Source: Benincasa hispida (Eukaryota > Streptophyta > Magnoliopsida > Cucurbitales > Cucurbitaceae). Taken from it: 64,000 nucleotides of DNA. The stretch spans positions 39,284,467-39,348,466 of the forward strand of contig NC_052349.1 of NCBI RefSeq assembly GCF_009727055.1, written 5' to 3'. The notes under the pieces were generated by a model. That model searched no databases and had not been told where the DNA came from. It was given only the letters and a program-made list of their open reading frames with translations. Below, one piece after another: positions 32,175 to 44,100 of this stretch. The translations under genes were made by a program, and so were the position numbers. Numbering within the stretch: the first letter of the stretch is position 1; every line of letters starts with the position of its first letter.

Positions 32175-32445
32175 TCTTTGTTTAGGTCAGGAAGTTCCTG
32201 ACAGATCTAGAAGTTGTTCCAAACATGTCTAGGACCATCATCCTCTATTGTGACAGTAGTCGTGCTGTGGCGAACTCTAGGAAGCCCAGAGTCACAAGCG
32301 CTCGTATCGTACAAACATATAGAGCGGAAGTATCATCTCATCGAGATAGTGCATCAAGGGGTCGTGATAGTGATGAAGATCGCTTTAGAGCACAACGTTC
32401 TAACCCGTTTAACGAAAGCTCTAACGACTATAGTTTTTTAGGGTC
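32175..32445 (+). pseudogene. Copia RNase H C-terminal fragment
   Basis: RKFLTDLEVV is followed by ILYCDSSRAVANSRKPR in one frame and HIERKYHLIEIVHQG then LTKALTTIVF in another. This is the Copia RNase H ending, with at least one frameshift. The same domain, less decayed in order, is seen at the right edge of the window. Confidence 0.88.
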
Positions 32446-32595
32446 ACCTTCTGAGTATGGGTCTACAGGACCGCCCGCGGCTGGACTAAGGCAAGTGGGG
32501 AGAATATTTTTGTATTGGGCCTCTTATTTTGCCCTAGTTTATTATTTTGTACTATTTGTATGTACACCTCACTCGCTTTAGAACAAATGGGAGAT

Positions 32596-34525
32596 TGTTG
32601 GGGATGATGCCCTAAACTCTCGTTGAGTCCTGTAGTTTGTAAATACAATTTTGAACAAACGCTTGTGATTTATAATACATGATATTTTCTTCATTTTTGT
32701 CTATGAACATTGGATGTTTTAATTTCTTTACTACAAACCAATAAACTAAGATCCCTGGTTGTCGTTTGTAACTTAAGCATGTATGCAGAGACATACAGAT
32801 GGATCATGTCTTAAGTGATAACCAAAATGGTCTGTATTATATGGATATAGGAGGGAAACCTTATCTTGGTAACTTTATGAATGCGACCTGCTTTGTAGAA
32901 TAGTTACAAGTGTTGTGATTTGCTACAGATGGTCTGATCCTGATCATTCATGTGGAGATATGCGAGCGGAGATGTCCTATACAAAGAAGTTTGTATAAGA
33001 CCGGACCACGAAGTATTTTAGTCTCGTTATATAACGTCGTTCATGACAGATACTTCACTTTACTAGGATGCCCATAGGTAACATGACCTCGATCTTGAGT
33101 GAGTTGGGAACTTCTGCCTTTGAGGGTGGTCCTTTGATTTGCATGGGTGCGAGTGGCCAGATTGCCGACTCAAACCTACTACTTTCGGGATTCATCTGAT
33201 TTGGGAGCTGGGAACTCAGCTACACAAGATGGAATTCACTCATTCCTCGAAGTAGGGGTAAGTAGATAGATTGCTCCCTTAAGGACTGATCCTGGGGCTT
33301 GAACGATGTGGCGCCACACACCTTCTCATAGCCCGAGAGGTGTCCACATATAGTAGGACTATGTTGTATTGTTCATTAGAGGGATCAGTGGTATTTAAGG
33401 AGTTAGATGTAACTATAGGGGCAAAACGGTAAATTGGTCCAACTATACTTACGAGCATCTGTGAAGGGTTATCGTACTGTTGATTGGTTATATTTGATGG
33501 ACACAGAAATATATCTGTGGTGAGAAGAGTGCAACTATCGGTCTTTAGTGGAATGTCTGGCAGTTAACGGATGGTGGATCTCGTAGCTAAAGAGTTTAGT
33601 CAGCTATTCACGTACCGTTGGAGCTTCGAGCCATAGGTCCATAAAGTCCCCTTGGTAGCTTAATGGATTCAAGTTGAGAATCAGTTTTTGGGTCAGTTTG
33701 AAGTGTTCAAATTGATAAGAGGGAGTTCGATTATATATGATATGATTGACATTATTTATGATATATATTAATTGGAGGAAAATGATATAAATGTGATTTA
33801 TATCTAATAGGGGAGAAAAGGACTATGGTTAATGTATTGCATATGATGTGATATTAAACCATAGATTATAAATATAATAAGATTATATTTATTTTTAATT
33901 AAACAATTATGGGATGATTGTTGCTCGATTTTTCTCCGTAACCGAATGAGATTGTAGGAGGTTGCATTCTGTTTTCATAACTGAAGGATAAAATGAAAAT
34001 TGTTTTCATTTTGCAAAGGATCAAATATTCGCTTCACGAGTGGTGTATACTGCCTATCGCGTAGCAAACTGAGAGCATACCAAACAGCTCAATGTTTCTA
34101 AACGATCGTATACACGCGCACAGTTTACTAAACGATCGCATATGATTTGCTAAACGATCGTCTAGCTTTTTCCTACACAATCACACGTCTGAGCATTTAC
34201 TAAACGATCGTTTATACAATCACGCCCCTTTTACTACACGATCGTCTACCTTTACCTAAACAATCAAGCATCATCTATAGATATACACCTGATATCTCCC
34301 ACTTGCTTGGTCGTGGTAAACGATTGTGCTTTCCTCCTTCCTTCTACCAAATCCAACAGAGCCCACACCTCCTGGATTCTCACACCAAGAATACCAAGGG
34401 TTCCAAGTGGTGGTGTCCTCTCTGCTGTTGTGTTCATGAGGAGGCCATTTGTGGGTAGACGATTTGATGAACGATTATTTGGACATTCTCAGTGAGAGCG
34501 AGAGGAGCAGTCCTTGGACGAGAAC

Positions 34526-34564
<39 letters not shown>

Positions 34565-34749
34565 TGAAGAAGGATTCTTCAACTGGTATGTTTCTAGTTC
34601 TCTTGTTGTTATTAAAGTTCAAAGCATGTCTGTAATTTGTAGTTAATGCATAATTTGTTTGTTTGATTGTGAAAGCGGTAATTCTGTCACAATAAGTTTG
34701 GAACGATCTTGCTTCCGCTCAAAGGTACTCTTTGTTTAGAGTTCCGTCA
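32596..34749 (+). repeat. Complete 3' LTR of the deleted Copia element
   Basis: 2154 bp from TGTTGGGGATGATGCCC to GTTTAGAGTTCCGTCA, directly after the polypurine tract. It contains the ACGATCGT cluster at 34095-34270 and a run of 35 T at 34529-34563. At the same place the truncated 5' LTR has 20 T (31990-32009). Confidence 0.85.
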
Positions 34750-35682
34750 AAATCGAGGTAAGCTAGTTACTGCCGGTTCGCCCTCGAACATAAATGGTGT
34801 TAAGTATGTGATTGCATTATGTATACTGGATTGAAATGCTATGACTTATTGTGTTGGGCTGTTGAGGGGAGTTATAGAGGCCTACGTTTATGCCATGGGA
34901 ATTTATGATTTCATGTGAATGTCGCGGTGTTTGAATAGTGGATGGACTTTGTGACTATTCTGCAAACTCTTAAGCATGATTTAAGATTATGATTGTATGC
35001 TTATGACTATATTAGACTGATAGTGACTGTTAGTATTTTTATCGGTTATGCACATCGCATGTTGTGAGTCTTCGAGTTCACACCTTATATCCATGTTTCG
35101 GTGCTCCTCTAGGATCAATGCTTATGCCTATGATTGTGCCCCTCCAGGGTCGCTACTCATGAGAACGTGCCTTCAGGTTTGTCCCTTATGCTTATGTCTA
35201 TACTTATGCCTACGACGCGTACTGTGCATTTAAGTACCGATTGGAAGACTAACAGATACCTAGTGGGCTCAATAGTGGGTTGCTTACTGGGTATACTCAT
35301 TCTTTCCTCTTCATGTGTTTTGGGTAAGGGAAAAGACCAGTGAATGATAGGAAGAACCCGTGACCCAGCCGTTAGGACTTGACATTGCTTCCACACTTAG
35401 GTTTACTTTTAGTTAAAACATGATTTGGTTAAGAGTATAGTATTTAAAGCTCTTGGTTATTTCAATTATTCATTTGTTAGTTTATTTATTTGCTTAATTT
35501 GTTCCAAATTAGAGTCAGGGGTACCCCAAATACATTTTTAATAATTTATCGTTTTAGAGCTTTATTAAATGAAGTAAAGGTTTTATTTCTTTTTTCAAAC
35601 CTTTCCTCAAGTAATATACTGTCAAGCTTATGCATGCATGTAGTAGAGTCTTGAAAGCATAATAAAAAGTTGAGTCGTTACA
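34750..35682 (+). mobile_element. 3' part of a Gypsy-type LTR
   Basis: It ends AGTTGAGTCGTTACA, a typical Gypsy LTR terminus. Before it come AATCGAGGTAAGCTAG and CGCCCTCGAACATAAATGG phrases, a GTGGGCTCAATAGTGGG phrase and AAAGACCAG. The left portion is missing where the Copia 3' LTR begins, so the Copia element probably entered this LTR. Short ORFs inside are not genes. Confidence 0.6.
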
Positions 35683-36139
35683 ATTTTTGTTTTTAGAAAA
35701 TTGAGATCTAAAAACATAAATTTAAAAACAAAAAAACCAAGAACCAAAAACTGAAATGATTACCAAACGGGGACTTAAAAAATAAGTTTTTTGTTTTAAA
35801 AACCAAAAAGTGAATTAGTTACTAAACACACCCATTTTTTAAAGAAATCAAAAACCAAAAATAAGAAATGAATGGGTTATCAAATAGACCCTAAATTTGT
35901 ATTTTATTTTTATAAAACAACAAATTATATATATAACATGTTTCGTAACGGTTTTTTTTTAAATTATTTGAAAATTGTATTTTATTTTTATTTTTATATA
36001 AAATGAATAGCAAACTATTTTTATAATATTGTTTCATATATGTATAGGTCAAAACCTGCTCGTTTTGAACATTGCAATTTAACCGCTCCATCAAATATGA
36101 CAAATGTCGAAATTAAACATTTAGTCCTCACACTTTAGT
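35683..36139. other. AT-rich DNA with MITE-end fragments
   Basis: AACCAAAAA-rich stretches and GATTACCAAACGG (35758-35771) resemble the outer ends of the hairpin MITE at 19219-19827. No gene. Confidence 0.5.
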
Positions 36140-36470
36140 TTTTTAGGTTTAAATACTATTTTGGTTTTCGTATTTTTGACTTTGGTTCATTTTGATTCTT
36201 TTACTTTTAAAATATTCATTTTGGTACTTATACTTTCAACTTTAGTTTATTTTGGTCCATATACTTTCAAAATGTTCATTTTGGTCCTTATAGTTTAAAA
36301 AAATTGATCATTTTGGTCCCTTAAAAAAAAAGTAAAAATGAAAATGAAAGGACCAAAATGGAAGACAAGGATCAAAATGAACATTTTAAAAGTACAGAGA
36401 CCAAAATGAATATTTTGAGAATATAAAGACCAAAATAAATCAAAACCAAAAGTTTAGAGACCAAAGTAGT
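36140..36470. mobile_element. Foldback (inverted-repeat) element
   Basis: The left half repeats TTTTGGT(C/A)C and TTCATTTTGGTCCTTATA phrases; the right half repeats their complements (AGGACCAAAATG, GACCAAAATGAATATTTTGAG, GAGACCAAAGTAG). The two halves can pair over most of 330 bp around an A-rich loop near 36325. Such elements are abundant in plants and are often grouped with MULE-like MITEs. A related left half is seen at 47290-47460. Confidence 0.8.
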
Positions 36471-37850
36471 TTTTTTTTTTTGTTTTGTTTTGTTTTGTTT
36501 ATCATATGTGGGGTAGTAGAACTAAACCCTTGATTCCGAAGTCGATATAAAAGTTATATGTCAGTTAAGCTATACCTATGTTGACCCTCAAACTTTTGTT
36601 TGTAAAAAAAATTTGTATTTAAACTACTCATAACATAAAATACCAAATACATATAATAAACAAACTCGTTTTTAAAATCTAAAAACCAATTAGTTACCAA
36701 ATGAACCTCGATTAATTTGTAAGTTAATACGTCTAAATTTTATGCTCCATTGAACCCTAAACTTTCAATTTTGTGTCTAAAAGATTCGTTGGTTTAAAAT
36801 ATATTTTAGTTTTTAGATGGTTTTGGTTTGAGTAATAGTGTATCCATTTTCATGCATCTCACTTTTATCACTCACACAAAAAAACAATTAAATTATTATA
36901 AAAAATAAATTAAAAGAAATTTTCACATGTCAAATTATGATTGGACAATTTGATGAGGTCTACAAAGATAAGTGCTACCGAAGATGCACAAAGTATTTTT
37001 CTTTTGGTTTTGACAAGTGTGTTAATTTCAGTTGTTTTTTAATTATGTGGTGTATACCCTTGCTCGGGGGATTGCTGGTTTGGATGGTGTGTTGGATTTT
37101 AGTGGGTCTTCTTGGAGGGAAGATGGGGAGGTTTTTGGATGTATGAGTTTATGGGTTGGTTGTCCACTTGTTTTAAATGAGGATGTCCCCACTCTATTCG
37201 TTGGTATTTATTCTTTATGAATTCGCTCTTTAGAAAATATGGATTAAACTTATAATCTGAAGGTTCATAAATAAATAGACACAAATCTTAAAGTTCATAG
37301 ATTAAATTTGTAATTGATGTTATACACATTACTCTATTTTCAGGGTCTACCGAAATCCCATGTCTAGGTTTTTATTCTACATTGATTTTACAAAAACTAT
37401 TTATTATTATTATCATTATTTTGATATTCTACTCAACACTATATACCATCCTAGGTGATCATTATAGTTAACAATATGTACAAAATCAATAAAAGCAAAT
37501 GTAAACATGTTGAGTAAAAGTAAAAGAGGACACATATACATACAGAGTTCGTATAGTTTGTATTCCATTCTTAAAATACCTCAAAACTTTGAATTCAAAA
37601 AAATATTTAGCTCATAATGAAGATATAAATATAGTTTAAGAAATTTGACGTTGATTTAAATCATCTCCAAATTATATTTGATAATATATTTATAAACAAT
37701 AAAACTAATGGTAGTAGTTAATGATAAGTGCGATCAAGACGCTCGTGTAGGCTTATGATGTGTAGTACCGTAGGAAATGAATGGTCTTTAATCCTCTGGA
37801 TAATAATAATAATTATTGAGAAAAAGAAGGAAAAAAGAAACGAGGAGCTT
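36471..37850. other. Intergenic DNA without a supported gene
   Basis: AT-rich. Overlapping ORFs at 36937-37220 (for example YTLARGIAGLDGVLDFSGSS in one frame) look more protein-like than the surroundings, but I cannot assign them and they have stops on both sides. A (TTA)n tract lies at 37401-37420. Confidence 0.45.
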
Positions 37851-38111
37851 TAAGTTTGTTCATGGGTCACCTATAATTGTGGTAGGCTTGTCTTTTCGCT
37901 GCTGCAGACTGCTAGTTAGGTTTCAGTTACGCATGCTTCTGTAACGATCATTCCCCTCCCTCATCCATTCTTCTCTATCTGATTTCTCTGCCGTACATAC
38001 CCCTAACCCTCACTGGCCCACGCCCTTTTCTACCTTCTCTCCCTCTGCCACCACCACCGCCCGCCGGCACCTGGAACTATTCACAGGCTAAGTCTGTCAA
38101 TCGTATGAAAC
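37851..38111 (+). promoter_or_regulatory. 5'UTR and promoter-proximal region of the START gene
   Basis: Base composition shifts here from AT-rich to C/T-rich (CTCCCTCATCC, TTCTACCTTCTCTCCCTCTGCC, CCACCACCACCGCCCGCC), as in many plant 5'UTRs, just before the START gene ATG. No clear TATA box is evident within 100 bp upstream. An in-frame TGA at 38106-38108 excludes a longer N-terminus in this exon. Confidence 0.5.
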
Positions 38112-38176
38112 ATGGTTGGTGTATTCCAATTCCAGGCTACGTCGGAGGATCTTTGGCGAGGGAGTATCTATGGTAG
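38105..38176 (+). promoter_or_regulatory. Upstream ORF overlapping the START gene start
   Basis: An ATG seven bases before the main ATG opens a 23-codon frame (+1 relative to the main one) that ends at TAG 38174-38176, inside the main coding region. Because it overlaps the main start, ribosomes that use it cannot simply resume scanning to the main ATG. It may lower translation if included in the transcript. Contexts are CGTATGA (upstream) and AACATGG (main); the main one has the favoured A at -3 and G at +4. Confidence 0.5.
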
Positions 38177-41100
38177 TTGGGGCACTGTTTTGGTTCTCGT
38201 TTTCATTGCAATTTGTCATTTAGTTTATTCCAAGAAAAATGTCTGTTCCCTTCTCTCCCGCTTAAAAACCTCGTCTATTGTCGCTGATCGCCACATCTCC
38301 GACGTATCTCCTTCATCTGAATGTCCTCCTCCACAATTGAGGTGAATTTTTCTTAGTTTCCTTTTCTGGCTTTTATCCATTATCATATATCTAGATGATT
38401 GTATTCTGCTCGATATACTTTTACTTACTGTACAGCTAGGCGTCTAGAGTCTCTAATTTGTAGTTCTTTTAGTTGTAGTACTTTTCACGGATTAGGGTTC
38501 ACTGGAAGTTTTTTGTGTGAAAAGATACCGGGTTTGAATATGTCGTTTATTCTCCAAGAAAACAGAGACTTTATGATGAATTCGATCTTTTTTGAGTTCC
38601 TTAACACTCTTGAGGATCTTACAAAAAGGCTTGGAAGAGAAAAGGATTTGCTCGGAAATTGACTGGAATTCTTTGAAGCCCTCACCCTTGAGATCAATCC
38701 GTTTTAATTTTTATCTTTTTTCTCTTTTAACATGAAGCGATCATGGAAGAGACTAATGCTCAAATATACTAATTTCATGAGGGAGAAGAGAAAAAACAAA
38801 ATGCAATGAAAATAAAAATAAAATAGAGAACATGATATGACATATCATAACAGAATTCTCCAAGAATGAAGCTATAGAATCTTCTTATCAAATAAAAGTG
38901 TCAAATACATAAGAAAAACTCCCTATTTATAAGGGATTAACACTCAAATGGGGGTAAAAGGGATTAATTTAAGGATTTATCAATCCTCCCTCCCACAAAG
39001 CACTACTAAATTTTGAACATCCCCTAAAGAATAAATATGAGGAGGGACATCTAAAATCTTCATCGACCCTTTCTCAAATTTCAACCAATTACCTTAGGTC
39101 ACCAACTTCTTTTCCCATGGACGGAGGCTGACAGTGCAGTCATTAAGAGTTCCCCTCGCATAGTCAAGGACTTTCTTTACTAAGGAGGAATGAGCGAGAG
39201 GTCATTTTTCAAGAATGGTTGAAGAAACAACTATTTCGAACTTTCAAGATTTGGAAATCAAATTTGCCAAGATATGATAAAATAACGTATTTCAACTTTA
39301 TCTAAAAGAAATTCAGTATACTACTTTCATTTGATGACATATGTATTGAATTTATTATTAATAACCAAAGCTTGTTATTATTGTTTATTTTATTTTATTT
39401 TTTTGGGGGGGGGGAATAAAATCAACAATTTTCATTGAGAGAAAAAATGAAAGAATATATGGGCATACCCTGTTTAAACACCCTTCAAGTAGCTATCTGA
39501 TTAAGTGACAGAAAAAGTTGTGTGATAAACCAATGAAAGAAGTTGTTTTCATTAAAAACTTCAAGATGATTTTTTGTTTTTAAACATCACTGCTATTATT
39601 CCACCATTTGAATTGGTGAACGAAAACATGTCATGTGTGAAATATTTTGACTAGATCCACATATTATGGATTAGAGATACTATCAAATTATCACCTTGGT
39701 TGTGCTGGTAGTCAAGTGAGATTGAAGATCGTCTTATTTGTGCAGAGTAATGGAGGCTATTTCAGATACAGATTTGAAGTCTTTGTTGGACAATTTGGAT
39801 GGAAGGATAATAAATGAAAATGAGAAATGGGAACGTGTTGTAGAAAAAAGTAATGATCATCTTTCATATAGTGCTAAATGCTGCAAGCCTAAGGTTCTCA
39901 TCCTCTCTTTTTTCACATGTGGAATGATATTTTGGTCTAGTTATGAATTACTATTCTATTTGTAAAAGATGGGAGCTCTTCGCTTATTTGGTTTGTGAAG
40001 TGAATGATTCTGAGTTCAAGTTGGTCATATACTGATCTTATTGCAGGATGGTCCCTTGAAATATTCAAGTGTGACAATATTTGAAAATTGCTGTCCAATA
40101 TTGTTGAGAGATTTCTACATGGACAACGACTATAGAAAACAGTGGGACAGTACCATGCTTATGCATGAGCAGCTACAAATGGATGGAACTAGCGGAATCG
40201 AAGTCGGTCGCACCTTGAAAAAATTTCCATTATTAACGCCTAGGGAGTATATACTATCATGGAGATTATGGGAAGGGAAAGATGAAACTTTTTACTGTTT
40301 TACCAAGGTATTGATTTTAATGTTTTGCCCACCCTAGCACGCACTCACACACATGAACACAATAAGTGAGTGTGTATTTATTCTGTTGATATTATTTTGA
40401 TAATTCCCAAACAAGGAAAAGCTCACTGTATTCATGGTTCTCTGCCATGAGGATTGCATTGTATTACAAATTTCTCTTTTGTATGGCTTCTAGTAGGAAG
40501 ATTTATATGTATATAAGAAACGGAACGTTTCTTTAAATCTAAGATTGAGAATCTATCAAGCCAATCAATTACAAGACCACCATTGTGACAAGGAGATGGA
40601 TTTCTCTTTACTCCTCAGTCCTCACTGTTCCTCTCCCCATCCGTCATTGTCCTCCTCTTCTTTGGTTGGTTCTTCTTTCTCGACAACCTATAACTATTGA
40701 TACGCTAAAACTTGGTCAATGCCTTCCCAAATGGACAACAAACAAGCCTTTCAATCTTTGACGATAGAAGTAAAGAAAACATTAGCCTATACAGTGCCCA
40801 ACTGAATATCCCCTCTGCCACGACACCCTTTCTTTCCCTCCCACCCCACTCTACCACGAACATGAATTCACCTACCTGCAGCCGCCCGATATTGGAAAAG
40901 GCATCATTGAGACACTTTGCCACCATAGAGAAAAGAATTACACTATAGAGACCGATAGCATAGCAAACTTTTAAGGAACCGGAGTTAAAGATCTCAATGA
41001 GGACAAGGGGTTGAGCCTCCTTTATTAGCATCCACTAGTCGTCTCTATGTTGGCTAGAAGAATCTTCGATATTCTTCGAGGAAGCTCTTATAGAAGGCCA

Positions 41101-44100
41101 AACTATCTAGGTAGAAAAAGCCTTAAATAGAAAGGGAACCATAAGTGAAATTACCCTTCTACCAAACTATGGAGGGATAAACAATATTATCTTCCCGGTG
41201 GGTGAAGAAAGAAAAGAACAACATGGGCTTTATAATCTCATCTCCAATTACCCCTTTGCTTCGCCTGTAGGGAGCATTAACCATCCCAAACTCCCTTCCC
41301 ACGTTTCAAGCTTTGCACTAAATCCCCCACTTTAAGTGCCTCCTTTATCCTACATGGAAATAGTTTCTCCAAGCAGAAAGGAGGATTCGTATTTACCTTG
41401 AATCAACCTCACACCTACCCTGTTCCTCCATGAGATACCTCCATAGTGCCTACAAGGAAATGCTTCCATGACGATTGACGAATGATACAATTTTTTTCTG
41501 AAACGGAAATGAGACTATTCATTGATATAATGAAAGAATCTAATGCTCACCGTACATGAGAGGAAAGCCAAAAAAAAAGAAAAAAAAAAGACTTCTATCA
41601 GTGTAAAATTATTTCAAATGGTAAAATTGTTGAAAATATTTACAATATATAGCAAAATTTTAGAACTATCAATGATAGACGCTGATAGATACTGATAGAC
41701 TTCTATCAGTGTCCATCAATATCACTGATAGACTTCTATCAGTGTCCATCAATGTCACTGATAGACACTGATAGAAGTCTATCAGTGTCTATCATTGATA
41801 GTTCTAAAATTTTGCTATATCTGGTAAATATTTTGATTCATTTTTCTATATTTGAAAACAACTCTAAATCAAATTGGAATCAAATGGACCCAACCAAAGT
41901 AGATGCCATCAAGAACTGATCAACTTAAAAAAACATGAAGGATGTGCAAAGTTCTCATAGTCATATTACTGTTATATAGGCAATTTAGATAGGAACTGAA
42001 CTCCACTGCAACATGCTTAACCAATTGTTTTTATTATTATTATTAGTATTTATATATAAAAATGAGTCAAACGACGATCTTCATTGAGATAAAAATGAAA
42101 GAATAAGGGCATACAAAAACCAAACCCACCAAAGAGAGAGGAATCCCTCTCAAAGATGGGACTCCAACTCTATAAAATAAAAACTTATAGAGTAGTTACA
42201 AAAGGTCTTCAAAACCGAAGCCCAAAGAGAAACACGATACCAATTGTTAAAGGAAGACCAATGGAATACTTCAGTGAGAATTAACCTTGGCAAGAAGAAC
42301 TTTATTGACATATAGATAGCATTTTATGATATCTTTGAGCTTTACAACCTTGAGCATAAAAGTATTCTGCTGTTGTCAGACCACTCTGAAATTTGACCAA
42401 ATTAAAAGTGATTTATTATCTTTACTTTTTTAAAAAAGGGAACAAAGTTCTCATTGATTGAATGACAATTTATTTACACTGAGAACACCATAGCTTATGA
42501 AAGAAAAAAAATTCAATACAGAATCTGGAAATACAAGATTACCAAATACCCAGCCAGAAAACAACACCAATCCAAAACTTGAAGCTAACAATACAAACCA
42601 TGAAATCACCACAGAACAACTAAATATGCCATCCCCCAAGTCTCTCAATAAGAAGTTTGCTAGTTCTTCCTCTTTGCCTAAGGTATTAGTTATGGCTTGT
42701 GGAAATTTAGAAATCCCATAAGAGGACTATGCTGAACAGCATCTTAAATACATCTCCGAATCTCTTTAAAAGAAGATGCCCTTTTCAGCTTTGTTACCTT
42801 CTCTTTGCCTATTATGTTTTGCAGCAGTTGAATTTATAAACCACCTCTTTTTTTACTGCTCTTTTGCCAAGAATTACTGGTATATTTCAAAATCTTAACT
42901 TGAAAAATACCAATAACCCATCACAGTACACGTCTAGCCTTCTCAGACCATACCAGGACGAAGCTTGCCTGGGTCCAACTCTGTTACTATCGGTATATTC
43001 ACTATTATGTTAACTTTGGAAGTTTTCCTTAACTAGGAGATGGTGAATCGTCAATTGATAGTTCTGGATTGTGTAATATATTGGAGGCAGATTTAGGAAC
43101 CAAAATGTCTAATTCTTTCAAGCTACTTCTTTTTGCGCTACTAAGTTTATTTCCTTGAAAATGACTTTTGGCAGGAGTGTGATCATCCTTTGGCACCACA
43201 ACAGAAGAAGTATGTGCGAGTGACATTTTTCAGATCTGGTTGGCGAATCAGGAGAGGCAAGTGGCTATCCTCTGTTGTTGTTGTTGTTGTTGTTGTTTTA
43301 TTTGTTTATTTTATATGGTCATTGGTTTTTTTAGTTCGCCTAGGAACATTGCATATTTTAGCAAAGAAACTCCAAATCCAATTGCATATTGTTAACTGCT
43401 CAGTTCATAAAAAACGTGGTATTATTAATGTTTGTAAAAAATTCTCTTCCTTTTTTGTTATGCTGGCTTGGAGGTTATAAATGGTTAACTGACGTTTTCT
43501 TTTTCTTTATAGGGCATTTTTTATAATATTAGGGCAAATTGTCTTTTTGTCCTCTTTTGCTTACTTCTAAAGAAAGTTTCTATTTGCTCCTCACGTTTCT
43601 TGCTGCAGTCAACGGAAGGTGATTGAATAATTTTTAAAATTAACTTTGTGAGGATAATTGTGTTGACATAGATATTTGCAACAGTTACTTAGTTTTATAT
43701 TTTTCTTGTTTCTCACGTGGAAAATTTATAAAGCAAGTCAATTTGTCAAATTACCAAAGACTAAGAAAAATATTAACAATAACTCATAATTAAAAAAATG
43801 AACCCAATTTTGTAAAAATTCCTCTCCTTTGCAATCCAAGAAAGTCGGAAAGGTGTTTGTAATGATAAGAAATTAGTGGGGGATTTTATGGATTGGGGAC
43901 CTAGAAATGGTTGTGCTTTGTCCCTTGATCCTTTAGGCTGTTACGGTTGAGTTCTGTTTCTTAAAAAAAATAATAAATACCAAAAGATAAAAGAGGAAAA
44001 AAATATATGGTTGTGCCTTGGTTTATTTTTTTAAAAATTTTTTCTTTCCGTTGAAAAGGAAAGCTGGAGCTTGCTTGAAGTCGAAGTTCTTGTTAATTGT

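Larger units (their letters stand above)
31515..34749 (+). mobile_element. Internally deleted Copia element
   Basis: 31515-32166 matches the second half of the complete LTR at 32596-34749, from CACGAGTGGTGTATACTGCC to GGTACTCTTTGTTTAG. It then jumps directly into the end of pol (RKFLTDLEVV) without a primer site, gag, protease, integrase or reverse transcriptase. A short tail with AAATGGGAGAT before the 3' LTR serves as the polypurine tract. So one large deletion joins the 5' LTR end to RNase H. The left half of the 5' LTR is also missing at the junction with the inverted LTR. Confidence 0.82.

Noticed and set aside
35048..35396. ORFs on both strands in the Gypsy LTR remnant
   Set aside because: Located in an LTR, no motif.
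40705..41031. 108-codon minus-strand ORF in intron 3 of the START gene
   Set aside because: Possibly a retroelement fragment, but no motif is clear enough to call.
43273..43297. (GTT)n tract as coding repeat
   Set aside because: It lies after the GC donor of intron 4, so it is intronic microsatellite.
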